Positions 26,452 to 34,150 of a DNA stretch of 64,000 nucleotides are shown here, one piece after another. Under the pieces are notes generated by a model that did not search any database, was not told where the DNA came from, and saw nothing but the letters and a program-made list of their open reading frames with translations. The stretch lies in NCBI GenBank assembly GCA_017429475.1, contig JAFROX010000002.1, forward strand, positions 1-64,000. The letters run 5' to 3'. The position numbers and the translations under genes were made by a program. How positions within the stretch are numbered: the stretch's first letter is position 1; each line of letters opens with the position of its first letter. This DNA comes from Bacteroidales bacterium. GTDB taxonomy: Bacteria; Bacteroidota; Bacteroidia; Bacteroidales; UBA932.

Positions 26452-27366
26452 CCGGCCCTGCCAGGTATCACGCTCCTCGAGCCTTTTTTCGAGCATTTCA
26501 AGCAGCTGGGGATTGCGGACAAGGCCCCAGGGGGTCTCGTTCACGAAGCGCGGAGGCACCTCACCGGCAAAGCGCTCGATGCGGAGGTCTGGTCTGAGCC
26601 TTTCGAGGAAATCCACGAAGAAATCGATATATCCTTCGAGGGTGAACGTCACGAAATCCTCCCGTTTCTCCCTGAACTCGCGTTCCATCGCAGTGCCTTT
26701 GATGATCTGCAACTGATGGAACTTGACTGTGTCGAGCGGCAGCGCATTGATGGCCGGCGCCATATCCATCATCATCTCCCTGGTCTCGCCCGGCAATCCG
26801 AAGATGAAATGCGCCCCCTGCATTATCCCCTTTTCGGCGGTAAGTTCCACAGCCCTGCGGGCCTGCTCGAAGGTGTGGCCGCGGTTAATGCGTCTCAGTG
26901 TATCGTCGTGGCACGACTCGATCCCATATTCGACAATCACCACCTTGTCCTGCGACAGTTCCCTGAGATAGTCCAGCTTGGCGGCGTCGATGCAGTCCGG
27001 ACGTGTACCAACCACTATTCCGACCACATCCTTATGCGCCAGGGCTTCTTCATAAACCCTGCGCATCTTCTCCAAAGTGCCGTATGTGTTGGAGTACGCC
27101 TGGAAATAAGCCAGGTATTTGGTCACGGAGCGGTAGCGGCCCTGATGAAACTCTATGCCTTCGTCCAATTGGCGGGTAATCGACTTGTCGGGAGTGCTGT
27201 AATTGGGATGGAAGGCGGCATTGTCACAATATGTGCAACCGCCCGTGGACAGCGTGCCGTCGCGGTTGGGGCAGCTGAACCCGGCGTCGACCACAAGCTT
27301 CTGAAGCCTGCAGCCATACTTCTCCTTTAGAAAACCGACGAAACTGTTATAGCGGCGTTTGTCCAT
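26443..27366 (-). CDS. Radical SAM protein, TIGR01212/YhcC family
   Basis: 307 residues from the ATG at 27366 (MDKRRYNSFVGFLKEKYG). The cluster-binding cysteines lie in CPNRDGTLSTGGCTYCDN, the spaced pattern of this subfamily rather than plain CxxxCxxC. Other family stretches are GIESCHDDTLRRINRGH and HFIFGLPGETREMMMDMA. The reaction is not established; the family is close to Elp3-like radical enzymes, and an RNA or cofactor modification role is only a guess. It precedes guaB by 60 bp on the same strand. Confidence 0.88.
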   Translation of the reverse strand: MDKRRYNSFVGFLKEKYGCRLQKLVVDAGFSCPNRDGTLSTGGCTYCDNAAFHPNYSTPDKSITRQLDEGIEFHQGRYRSVTKYLAYFQAYSNTYGTLEKMRRVYEEALAHKDVVGIVVGTRPDCIDAAKLDYLRELSQDKVVIVEYGIESCHDDTLRRINRGHTFEQARRAVELTAEKGIMQGAHFIFGLPGETREMMMDMAPAINALPLDTVKFHQLQIIKGTAMEREFREKREDFVTFTLEGYIDFFVDFLERLRPDLRIERFAGEVPPRFVNETPWGLVRNPQLLEMLEKRLEERDTWQGRLL

Positions 27367-27379
27367 ATTGTTATGCAAT

Positions 27380-27410
27380 GATGCCCCTGCGGGCAATCCT
27401 CAGGGGCATC
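27380..27410 (-). terminator. Stem-loop between lemA and the radical SAM gene
   Basis: Perfect 10-bp stem GATGCCCCTG/CAGGGGCATC (27380-27389 with 27401-27410) just past the lemA stop. There is no T run on the minus strand, so it may end transcription weakly or only protect the lemA message. Confidence 0.6.
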
Positions 27411-27430
27411 ATCGAGATCAGATTTCTTGA

Positions 27431-28027
27431 TTAGAACTGAACCTGCGGAGCCTGGTCACTGCCTGCTGCTGCCTTGAAATAGGCCTTAGTGTCGAAGCCG
27501 GCGATCTTTGCAACTATGCTTGCCGGGAACTTGCGGATGAAGCTGTTATAGGGCTGCACAGCCTCATTGAATTTGTTACGCTCGACATTGATGCGGTTTT
27601 CAGTGCCTTCAAGCTGGGCCTGAAGCTCTTTGAAGCTTTCGGTGGCCTTGAGTTCAGGATAGCGCTCCACGGCTACCAGGAGACGTCCGAGACTCTGGCT
27701 GAGATTGTCCTGGGCGGCCTGGAAGGCGGCCATATTTTCCTCAGTGAGTTCAGAAGCGTCGATTGTGGTCTGGGTTGCCTTGGCACGGGCCTCGATAACG
27801 GCCTCGAGTGTAGACCTCTCATAATCGGCCACACCTTTGACTGTTTCCACCAGGTTGGGGATCAGGTCGGCGCGACGCTGATATGCGTTCTCGACGTTAC
27901 CCCAGGCTTTGGAAACGCTTTCCTCGGCGGCGACCATCCTGTTGTTGGTCTTTACGCCCCAAAGCACGCAGATGGCTGCCAGAATAAGGACTATGAGCCA
28001 TCCTCCAAGTTTCTTTCCTGCTGCCAT
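27431..28027 (-). CDS. lemA: LemA family protein
   Basis: 198 residues. One N-terminal membrane helix (GGWLIVLILAAICVLWGV) is followed by the LemA helical domain: VSKAWGNVENAYQRRADLIPNLVETVKG, then the sequence around ERYPELKATESFKELQAQLEGTENRINVERNKFNEAVQPYN, which is the family hallmark. The fold is a four-helix bundle outside the membrane; its function is unknown. It is the last gene after glyA and a small unknown protein, starting 4 bp after the latter. Confidence 0.93.
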   Translation of the reverse strand: MAAGKKLGGWLIVLILAAICVLWGVKTNNRMVAAEESVSKAWGNVENAYQRRADLIPNLVETVKGVADYERSTLEAVIEARAKATQTTIDASELTEENMAAFQAAQDNLSQSLGRLLVAVERYPELKATESFKELQAQLEGTENRINVERNKFNEAVQPYNSFIRKFPASIVAKIAGFDTKAYFKAAAGSDQAPQVQF

Positions 28028-28031
28028 AATG

Positions 28032-28349
28032 TTATTTGATTACTGCGCTTAACTTCTCGAAAAGCTTGTCATAACCTTCGTAGAGGTCTTTCTGGATGTC
28101 CTTGTAGTGGGCTTTGATTTCCTTGCCTTCCTTGCGGACGAATTTCTCCACGCCCTTGGCATTGGCCACGGCCTTCTTGGGGAAATTGACGCGTGCCTGA
28201 AGGTTGTCGGAGAGAGCCAGGCCTTCACGGATGAGACCGACTACCTGTTCTTCTTTCTTGCCTTCGCTGAAATCGTTGTACAAAAGGCAGTCGCTCACAA
28301 AATCATTCATAAGGAATTCAATATCCTTCTTAAGTACACGTAAATTCAT
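28032..28349 (-). CDS. Small conserved-looking protein of unknown function
   Basis: 105 residues, charged (many Lys and Glu), predicted all helical, with no signal peptide or membrane segment. I do not recognise a family. The middle (FPKKAVANAKGVEKFVRKEGKEIKAHYKDIQKDL) resembles a coiled, cytosolic helical bundle. It lies between glyA and lemA with gaps of 21 and 4 bp, and the codon use looks like the neighbours, so it is likely a real gene translated from the same message. Confidence 0.75.
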   Translation of the reverse strand: MNLRVLKKDIEFLMNDFVSDCLLYNDFSEGKKEEQVVGLIREGLALSDNLQARVNFPKKAVANAKGVEKFVRKEGKEIKAHYKDIQKDLYEGYDKLFEKLSAVIK

Positions 28350-28370
28350 AGTTCTATATATTGATTGTTA

Positions 28371-29651
28371 TTACCACTTGTTGAGCGGGAGGCCGTACAT
28401 CTTCATATGCGACTGGTCCTTCACCTTCTCTATCACTTTCTCGTTGTCGATGTTGCTGAGCACCATATCGATCATATCCACGATGTTGAGCATATCCTTC
28501 TCGACCAGTCCCCTTGAAGTGACGGCGGGAGTGCCGACGCGGATACCCGAAGTCTGGAACGGGGAGCGGGTGTCGAACGGCACCATGTTCTTGTTGACGG
28601 TGATGCCGGCGCGGACGAGGGTCTTTTCCGCAACCTTACCTGTAAGGTCGGGGAACTTGGTGCGCAGGTCGATAAGCATCAGGTGGTTGTCTGTGCCGCC
28701 TGAAACTACTTTATATCCTTTGTCGATGAAGGCTGCCGCCATAGTCTTGGCATTCGAAGCAACCTGCTGCTGATATACCTTGAACTCGGGCTGCAGTGCC
28801 TCGTAGAACGAAACGGCCTTGGCAGCTATGCAGTGCTCGAGCGGACCTCCCTGGACACCGGGGAATACGCTGGAGTTGATCATCTGCGACATCATCTTGA
28901 TCTCTCCCTTGGGAGTCTTGACGCCCCACGGGTTCTCAAAGTCCTTGCCGATGAGTATCACGCCGCCGCGCGGACCACGAAGTGTCTTGTGGGTGGTGGA
29001 CGATACGATGTGGGCGTATTTCACAGGGTTCTTCAGCAGACCTGCTGCGATGAGGCCTGCGGGATGGGCCATATCTACCCAGAGGATGGCGCCGATGCGG
29101 TCGGCAAGCTCTCTCATCCTCTCCCAGTCCCACTCGCGTGAATAGGCTGATGCACCGCCGATGATGAGTTTCGGTTTGTACTTGAGCGCCTGGGCTTCCA
29201 TATCGTCATAGTCGATGAGACCGGTCTCTTCATTGAGCCTGTATGCAACGGCATTGTAGAGGATGCCGGACATATTCACCGGAGAGCCGTGGGTAAGGTG
29301 ACCGCCGTGGGCGAGGTCCAATCCCATAAAAGTGTCGCCGGGCTTGAGGCAGGTCATCATCACCGCCATATTGGCCTGGGCGCCTGAGTGAGGCTGGACG
29401 TTGGCATATTCTGCATCGAAAAGCTTGCAGAGGCGGTCGATGGCTATCTGCTCCACCTGATCGACGACTTCGCAGCCGCCATAGTACCTTGCGTTAGGGT
29501 AGCCTTCAGCATATTTGTTGGTCAGAACCGAGCCAAGGGCCTCAAGCACCTGGTTGCTTACGAAGTTTTCAGATGCGATGAGTTCGATGCCGTCGATCTG
29601 GCGTTCTTCCTCTTTTTTTATCAGATCCAGAATTTGTACGTCTTGTTTCAT
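28371..29651 (-). CDS. glyA: Serine hydroxymethyltransferase
   Basis: 426-residue PLP enzyme that interconverts serine and glycine and loads one-carbon units on tetrahydrofolate. Motifs: [19 protein letters not shown] at the N terminus, [15 protein letters not shown], and the PLP-Lys site [32 protein letters not shown] holds the Asp that binds the PLP nitrogen. Length is typical. It begins a minus-strand operon with the small unknown gene and lemA. Confidence 0.98.
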   Translation of the reverse strand: MKQDVQILDLIKKEEERQIDGIELIASENFVSNQVLEALGSVLTNKYAEGYPNARYYGGCEVVDQVEQIAIDRLCKLFDAEYANVQPHSGAQANMAVMMTCLKPGDTFMGLDLAHGGHLTHGSPVNMSGILYNAVAYRLNEETGLIDYDDMEAQALKYKPKLIIGGASAYSREWDWERMRELADRIGAILWVDMAHPAGLIAAGLLKNPVKYAHIVSSTTHKTLRGPRGGVILIGKDFENPWGVKTPKGEIKMMSQMINSSVFPGVQGGPLEHCIAAKAVSFYEALQPEFKVYQQQVASNAKTMAAAFIDKGYKVVSGGTDNHLMLIDLRTKFPDLTGKVAEKTLVRAGITVNKNMVPFDTRSPFQTSGIRVGTPAVTSRGLVEKDMLNIVDMIDMVLSNIDNEKVIEKVKDQSHMKMYGLPLNKW

Positions 29652-29673
29652 AGGAGAGTCCTTTTATAAGTCA

Positions 29674-29701
29674 CAAAGATAACAAATGATTCTTACCTTT
29701 G
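29674..29701. promoter_or_regulatory. Divergent -7 boxes for glyA and the trmH-like gene
   Basis: TATCTTTG on the minus strand (29681-29674, 22 bp ahead of glyA) and TACCTTTG on the plus strand (29694-29701, 19 bp ahead of the methyltransferase gene). No TTTG stands at the ideal distance for either, so the calls rest on the -7 match. Confidence 0.55.
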
Positions 29702-29720
29702 CTGGCAAATCAGCAAAAAA

Positions 29721-30257
29721 ATGTTCCGCAAACTTGTCAACGATGAGCTCGGCAGAATCTCCGTGGAGGAGTTCAAGTCTGCACCGAAGGAAGATGTGGT
29801 CGTAGTGCTGGACAATGTCCGCAGCCAGCACAACATCGGCTCGGCGTTCCGCAGCTGCGACGCCTTCCGCGTAAGCAAGATCTATCTCTGCGGAATATGC
29901 GCAGTGCCGCCTTCCGCCCAGATCCACAAGTCAGCCCTCGGAGCCGAGTTCAGCGTGGACTGGGAGTATTGCGAAAGCACTGTGGCCGTAGTGGAGAGAC
30001 TGCGCAGCGAGGGCTATGTGATTGTCAGCGTCGAGCAGGCCGAAGGATCCACTTCGCTGGACGGTTTCCGCCGCAAAGACGGCCACAAGTATGCCCTTGT
30101 CTTCGGCAACGAGGTGCACGGCGTTGCGCAGGATGTGGTTTCATCCAGTGACTTGTGCCTTGAAATACCTCAGTACGGGACAAAGCACTCCCTCAACGTT
30201 TCCGTCTCCATCGGCATCGTCCTCTGGGAACTGCTGGGCGGCCGGACTGTTGTTTAA
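29721..30257 (+). CDS. SpoU/TrmH family RNA methyltransferase
   Basis: 178 residues, the short single-domain form. The three SPOUT motifs are clear: VLDNVRSQHNIGSAFRSCDAFRV (motif 1), ALVFGNEVHGVAQDVV (motif 2) and LEIPQYGTKHSLNVSVSIGIVLWELL (motif 3), which together form the trefoil knot that binds SAM. The target is probably a ribose 2'-OH in tRNA or rRNA, but the exact base cannot be told from sequence. It is monocistronic, with a gene-free stretch behind it. Confidence 0.92.
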   Translation: MFRKLVNDELGRISVEEFKSAPKEDVVVVLDNVRSQHNIGSAFRSCDAFRVSKIYLCGICAVPPSAQIHKSALGAEFSVDWEYCESTVAVVERLRSEGYVIVSVEQAEGSTSLDGFRRKDGHKYALVFGNEVHGVAQDVVSSSDLCLEIPQYGTKHSLNVSVSIGIVLWELLGGRTVV

Positions 30258-30306
30258 TATGAACGCTCAGGCGTATTCCATTCCCGTCCACGTTTTACCC
30301 CATATC

Positions 30307-30343
30307 CGTGGATGGGAGTCGTTTTTATGGCCCGCCATCCACG
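30307..30343. repeat. Inverted repeat CGTGGATGG/CCATCCACG
   Basis: Perfect 9-bp arms at 30307-30315 and 30335-30343 around a 19-nt loop, about 50 bp past the trmH-like stop. It has no T run on the plus strand next to it, so it is not a standard terminator. Confidence 0.7.
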
Positions 30344-30431
30344 TTTCGAACCTGTTTTATGGACGAGAATTGGCAAACGGATATCCGGTGGCTGCAGGGA
30401 GCGCGCCTACGGGAGCAGAGTGCGTCCGGGC

Positions 30432-30453
30432 GGCGGATTTCGCTTTGTCCGCC
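30432..30453. repeat. Inverted repeat GGCGGA/TCCGCC
   Basis: Six-bp arms at 30432-30437 and 30448-30453 with a 10-nt loop. GC-rich and likely to fold if transcribed. Confidence 0.5.
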
Positions 30454-30719
30454 TGTCGCGACGAACTCCTCCGTCTTAGTCTGCATCTTTCGCTGTCGAC
30501 AGACTGTGCCTGCTGACGCAGCCAAGTCTGCCACCATCTCAATCTGCGCCTAACCGTCGTCGATCAAGCGTCGCTCCCGGGCGGCGTCCTGCCGCTCATC
30601 CTTCTCCCGCCCTCTCCGCAATGCTCCCTCCGTCGCCTCCCCGCATCCACCTGCGACAATTCGCCCCAAACCCAACTTTTGCATTGGGTCTAAATCCCCT
30701 CCAGAGGGCGTTATTTCAC

Positions 30720-30747
30720 GAATGCGGTAGGAAATCGTACCGCATTC
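30720..30747. repeat. Inverted repeat GAATGCGGTA/TACCGCATTC
   Basis: Perfect 10-bp arms (30720-30729 with 30738-30747), 8-nt loop. A further partial copy of the arm (CGAATGCG) lies near 30780. It could be a stem-loop of an RNA or a protein- or recombinase-binding dyad. Confidence 0.7.
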
Positions 30748-30965
30748 AACAAAAACCCGCCTGTAGAGCCGTTTTTCTCCGAATGCGAAAGTTGACTTTG
30801 CTCAGCACGAGCTGATTTCGAGAGGACATATTCCTCGTACCATGCCCGGCACCCTGCGAAAGTGTCTTCGGCGAGCGAGGAGGGCCTTTGGCCGAGCGCC
30901 CCGCAGCTCCGCCGGGAGATATCTTCCTCTACACTGTCACCTCCACCACCGCAATTCCGTTACGC

Positions 30966-30984
30966 CAAAGCGGGTTCCGCTTTG
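30966..30984. repeat. Inverted repeat CAAAGCGG/CCGCTTTG
   Basis: Eight-bp arms (30966-30973 with 30977-30984) with a 3-nt loop, just left of the terminator of the envelope operon. A short tight hairpin of this kind could add to transcription stop. Confidence 0.6.
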
Positions 30985-30994
30985 CAATAAACAA

Positions 30995-31020
30995 GAAGTG
31001 CCACCCGAAGGCAGCACTTC
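30995..31020 (-). terminator. Terminator of the TonB/DUF4249 envelope operon
   Basis: Stem GAAGTGC/GCACTTC (30995-31001 with 31014-31020), 12-nt loop, followed on the minus strand by a T-rich stretch. It lies 24 bp after the stop of the last gene (31045-31689). Confidence 0.8.
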
Positions 31021-31044
31021 CTAATTAGGTCTCGACACGACAGA

Positions 31045-31689
31045 TTACCGGTCGAGGACTACGTCTATGAAGTAGGCGATATACACCGATGTGCCATCCT
31101 GATAATAGGTCATTCCCTTGACGGGTGTATATTCCTTGCCGTCGAGGACGACTTTGGTGCAGGCCGGGTAGAAGGCATTGCTGTTTGCCTCGAGGCTCTT
31201 TGCCCAAGTGGTAGATATCTCGTGCACGGCATCGTCGCCGAACACGGCCGGGCAGGTGAAGTTATATTTCAGACTGCTGTAAGATTCATCAGTCTTGTTT
31301 ATGAGAATGGTGCGGAAGTCAAAAAACCAGCGCCCTTCAGACCCATATGTTCCGTCTTCGCGGGGCGTAACCCTGGAATAGTCGTCCATGAACTTAGAAG
31401 CGGTAAAGTTGACCTTGACGCTGTCGTCAGCCGATTTCAACAGGGCTAAGTCAAGTGTGTATTCCTCGGGATTTATTTCGCCTTTCCAGGGCTTGCCCGT
31501 GTCGCTCCTGTACATTTCGGCAGCAAGCGGGGTAATCAGTTCATTCCCTGCCGCATCCTTGAAACTGATGTGCAGGAAGTAGTAATGGGTTCTCCATTCT
31601 GTCGGGATTATTATCGGCTTGAAGAAATCGCAGGAAGTCAGAGCCAGTGCCGCGAGGGCTATTATAAATGTAAATCTCAGTGTTTTCAC
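31045..31689 (-). CDS. Lipoprotein of unknown function, last gene of the envelope operon
   Basis: 214 residues from a GTG start at 31689, chosen because it leads straight into a lipoprotein signal (KTLRFTFIIALAALALTSC, Cys near 20). The rest is beta-rich with many aromatic residues (WRTHYYFLHISFKD, GRWFFDFRTILIN, SSLKYNFTCPAVFG) and ends in VYIAYFIDVVLDR. I do not recognise a family. Being seventh in a run of genes for a TonB receptor, lipoproteins and small barrels, it is expected at the outer membrane. Confidence 0.75.
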   Translation of the reverse strand: MKTLRFTFIIALAALALTSCDFFKPIIIPTEWRTHYYFLHISFKDAAGNELITPLAAEMYRSDTGKPWKGEINPEEYTLDLALLKSADDSVKVNFTASKFMDDYSRVTPREDGTYGSEGRWFFDFRTILINKTDESYSSLKYNFTCPAVFGDDAVHEISTTWAKSLEANSNAFYPACTKVVLDGKEYTPVKGMTYYQDGTSVYIAYFIDVVLDR

Positions 31690-31720
31690 GATTCGGTGGT
31701 ATTTATCTCTGCAAAGTTAA

Positions 31721-32224
31721 TCAAAAAGTGAAACCGACGGTCGCCCCGAGGCCCCAGAAATTGGCCTGCAGGCCTACCATTAGATGAGGAAGCATATTCC
31801 CAAATTCAAAGTCGAACCCAAGCTTACCGCTGAGGAACATAGTATTGGTGTTCTCAAACCTTACGAGATAACCGATATCCGTACCCACATACACCGAGTG
31901 CCGGCCTCCGGTGCCCAAAGGATAGTAATGGGTATAATCAAGCAACAGCGGAACACCTGCACCTCTTGGCCTTACATCGCCTTCTTTGATGAAAGGAGCA
32001 TTGTGAAAAGCCGAACTCAATATATACCCTGTCTGAAAACCGAGATAGTTGGCTCTGCTGAATCTGTAGCCCACAGACAAATCGGCCGCGTTATGCGTAT
32101 CGCTCCAGTTATACCAGTCAAACCTGTACATCACAGACCATTGGAAACCTTTTCCTTCGCCGGTCTGGGCATAGACGCTGCCTGCAAACAGCAGCGCTGT
32201 AATTATCAAGATGATTTTTTTCAT
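31721..32224 (-). CDS. Small outer-membrane beta-barrel protein (second of tandem pair)
   Basis: 167 residues from the ATG at 32224; the frame upstream of it lies in the preceding gene. Signal peptide KKIILIITALLFAGSVYAQ. The mature protein is made of alternating beta strands with aromatic belts (GKGFQWSVMYRFDWYNW, LSVGYRFSRANYLGFQTGY) and ends with VGLQANFWGLGATVGFTF, whose C-terminal Phe is typical of outer-membrane barrels. It is a paralogue of the next gene upstream, sharing KGFQW, GYRF and NYLG-QTGY segments. Confidence 0.78.
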   Translation of the reverse strand: MKKIILIITALLFAGSVYAQTGEGKGFQWSVMYRFDWYNWSDTHNAADLSVGYRFSRANYLGFQTGYILSSAFHNAPFIKEGDVRPRGAGVPLLLDYTHYYPLGTGGRHSVYVGTDIGYLVRFENTNTMFLSGKLGFDFEFGNMLPHLMVGLQANFWGLGATVGFTF

Positions 32225-32238
32225 AGCACTACTGTCTT

Positions 32239-32778
32239 TTAGAAGGCAAAACCAATTGAAACCCCAAAACCAGGATAACTGAAAAGCAGGGCGAGCTGCA
32301 AGTGTGTGAAATCTGCGATATTGAGATCGAGACCTGTTTTCACGCAAGCATAGAATAGAGTACTGTTGGCAGGCCCTGTGACAACGTCAGAAGGGGCATA
32401 TCCTACTCTTTCAATAACGGCATCCGGATACCTTCTGAAATTACCTCCAATCTCTACTCCGGCTATCAGAGAATGGCGCTGAGCCTTGCCAATAGGAAAA
32501 TAATGGATGTAATCTGCCAGCAAGGGAATGCCCCAATATTGCCCTCCGAATTCATAATCACCTCCTCGCCCATAAAAAGCATAACCGCTCTGCAAACCGA
32601 GATAATTACCCCTGTTGAAGCGATATCCTCCTGTCGCATTGACAGAAGCCTGCATAAAACCCGGGCCCATCTCCTGCTTGTACGCCACCCCCCACTGGAA
32701 ACCTTTGACCTCACCGCTCTGGGCGTATGCGCTGCCAGAAATCAGAAGCACAGCAATCATCCATAGTAAATGTCTCAT
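32239..32778 (-). CDS. Small outer-membrane beta-barrel protein (first of tandem pair)
   Basis: 179 residues from the ATG at 32778. Signal peptide RHLLWMIAVLLISGSAYAQ. Strands such as GEVKGFQWGVAYKQEMG, GYRFNRGNYLGLQSGYAF and HSLIAGVEIGGNFRRY, and the end PGFGVSIGFAF, fit a barrel of about eight strands. Its relation to the following gene points to tandem duplication. Role unknown. Confidence 0.78.
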   Translation of the reverse strand: MRHLLWMIAVLLISGSAYAQSGEVKGFQWGVAYKQEMGPGFMQASVNATGGYRFNRGNYLGLQSGYAFYGRGGDYEFGGQYWGIPLLADYIHYFPIGKAQRHSLIAGVEIGGNFRRYPDAVIERVGYAPSDVVTGPANSTLFYACVKTGLDLNIADFTHLQLALLFSYPGFGVSIGFAF

Positions 32779-32791
32779 AACAAATATTATA

Positions 32792-34150
32792 TTAGTCTTC
32801 AGTTTCATCAGTTACCGGTATCACCTCATACGGCATTGCCCTGATATAGTCGAAATGGTAGCCTTTCTCAAGGCGCACACCCGGAACGACACTGTCTGTC
32901 TCAGAATCGTAGATATAGACCATCGGATAGTCGTCAGGCCCATCTCCTCCGGTCACTCCGATATAAGCCTTGCCGTCAAGCACAGCACTGCGCTGCGAAA
33001 GGCCGCCTGTACAGTAAGGGAGCGGAACGCCGTTACAGCTCAATCGCGTCCGCTGGTTGGTTTTCAGATCAAGTATGCTGTAAAAATGGCTGCGGCTGTC
33101 AATATCGGTACCAAGCCTGTCTTCCCGGGCATATAGCAGCATCTTGTCGTTGCCGACATATTGTATGGTCAAAAGTTTTCCCTCAGGATTCTGGAAGCCG
33201 TTCCATCCTCCATCGAACGAGTGCTGTCCCTGACCCATATATTGTGACGGCTGCATCCGGCGCAACACCCCCACCTGCCTGCCATACTCATTGGCAAGTC
33301 CTGCCACATACAGGGTTCCGGTCTCATCGTATGCCATACAGCTTCCCAACGGCCGGCCGCAATCATCAGAAACCAGTTCTTCCATCACTCTTTCAGGAAC
33401 AACCTTGTCAGACATTATCCTGAAAGTAACGGACAGAAGGTCCGCCAGATGCAGTACTGGCCGATTGATGCCGCTGCTGTCTCTTGCACAGAAAAAGTAG
33501 AAAATCTTATTGTTGTTGTTAGGGCGCACTGTAATAAGCCCCGGGTCAGCCACTCCATATCCTGCAGGCAAGTTGAACTTGTATCTTTCCTCCCTGGCAA
33601 TGGCAAGATTGTCACCACGACGTTTTGTGACGTAGTATTCCTGGGTCTCTGTATCTACTCCCAGCATAAACAGGTGCGGCAAATCGGCATTATCGTGTTC
33701 AGACCAAGCGTAGGTGTATCTCCCGGGATAGAAGACATTCTCCCTGAAGGGAATCTGCTCATCGACCTTTGAAAGAAGATATTCTTCGCCTGCTTCATTG
33801 TGCTCTATATGGAACTTCACAAAACGGTTCGAGTCTTCCAGCGGTACCTGGTAGTAGTATTCGCCCCGCGCGATAAGTTCTGGGGTATACCGGTCGGTGA
33901 TATCGATGGCCTTGCCAGTGAATTCAATCACAGGCTGGTCGGCATCAAGGGATGCCACGCTGCGGACCAGGGTGGCTGTAGGATTCATCCCGATGTGCCG
34001 GTCCACACTGACAAAAAGGTCGAACCACACCCCGGTTATGGGTTCCGGCTCTGGCTCCGGCTCCGGCATTTCGTAGCAGGAAGCTCCTGACAGCATCCAG
34101 ACCGCTGCAAGCAGAACTGCAAGCCGTATGAAAAACCGCGGTTTAATCAT
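32792..34150 (-). CDS. Large surface lipoprotein, possible beta-propeller (DUF4374-like)
   Basis: 452 residues from the ATG at 34150, which overlaps the TonB-receptor stop (ATGA). A lipobox is seen (AAVWMLSGASC), followed by an EPEPEPEP linker that could span to the surface. The rest has repeated blade-like units (FMLGVDTETQEYYVTKRRG, LHLADLLSVTFRIMSD, YSILDLKTNQRTRLS, PMVYIYDSETDSVVPG). This resembles the DUF4374 lipoproteins found beside Bacteroidota TonB receptors, some of which capture iron-siderophore complexes, but the family call is uncertain. The direct partner is probably the receptor encoded just upstream. Confidence 0.7.
   Translation of the reverse strand: MIKPRFFIRLAVLLAAVWMLSGASCYEMPEPEPEPEPITGVWFDLFVSVDRHIGMNPTATLVRSVASLDADQPVIEFTGKAIDITDRYTPELIARGEYYYQVPLEDSNRFVKFHIEHNEAGEEYLLSKVDEQIPFRENVFYPGRYTYAWSEHDNADLPHLFMLGVDTETQEYYVTKRRGDNLAIAREERYKFNLPAGYGVADPGLITVRPNNNNKIFYFFCARDSSGINRPVLHLADLLSVTFRIMSDKVVPERVMEELVSDDCGRPLGSCMAYDETGTLYVAGLANEYGRQVGVLRRMQPSQYMGQGQHSFDGGWNGFQNPEGKLLTIQYVGNDKMLLYAREDRLGTDIDSRSHFYSILDLKTNQRTRLSCNGVPLPYCTGGLSQRSAVLDGKAYIGVTGGDGPDDYPMVYIYDSETDSVVPGVRLEKGYHFDYIRAMPYEVIPVTDETED

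Larger units (their letters stand above)
30258..30994. other. Gene-free stretch with several inverted repeats
   Basis: No convincing protein gene is found on either strand; the open frames here are short, start inside trmH or have no family look. Composition shifts from the flanks: long parts of the plus strand are pyrimidine-rich (for example around 30570-30660). Four inverted repeats stand out (listed separately). I see no match to the core motifs of RNase P RNA or tmRNA. It may hold a structured RNA, a decayed mobile or repeat element, or a dead gene. Confidence 0.6.

Noticed and set aside
30022-30516. Plus-strand frame of 164 codons running into the gene-free region
   Set aside because: Its first half overlaps the trmH-like gene in another frame, and the second half is Cys/Arg/Ser-rich without a pattern.
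30308-30553. Short plus-strand frame in the gene-free region
   Set aside because: 81 codons crossing two inverted repeats, no start signals and no recognisable protein features.
30258-30994. RNase P RNA or tmRNA
   Set aside because: The conserved core sequences of these RNAs were looked for by eye on both strands and not found.
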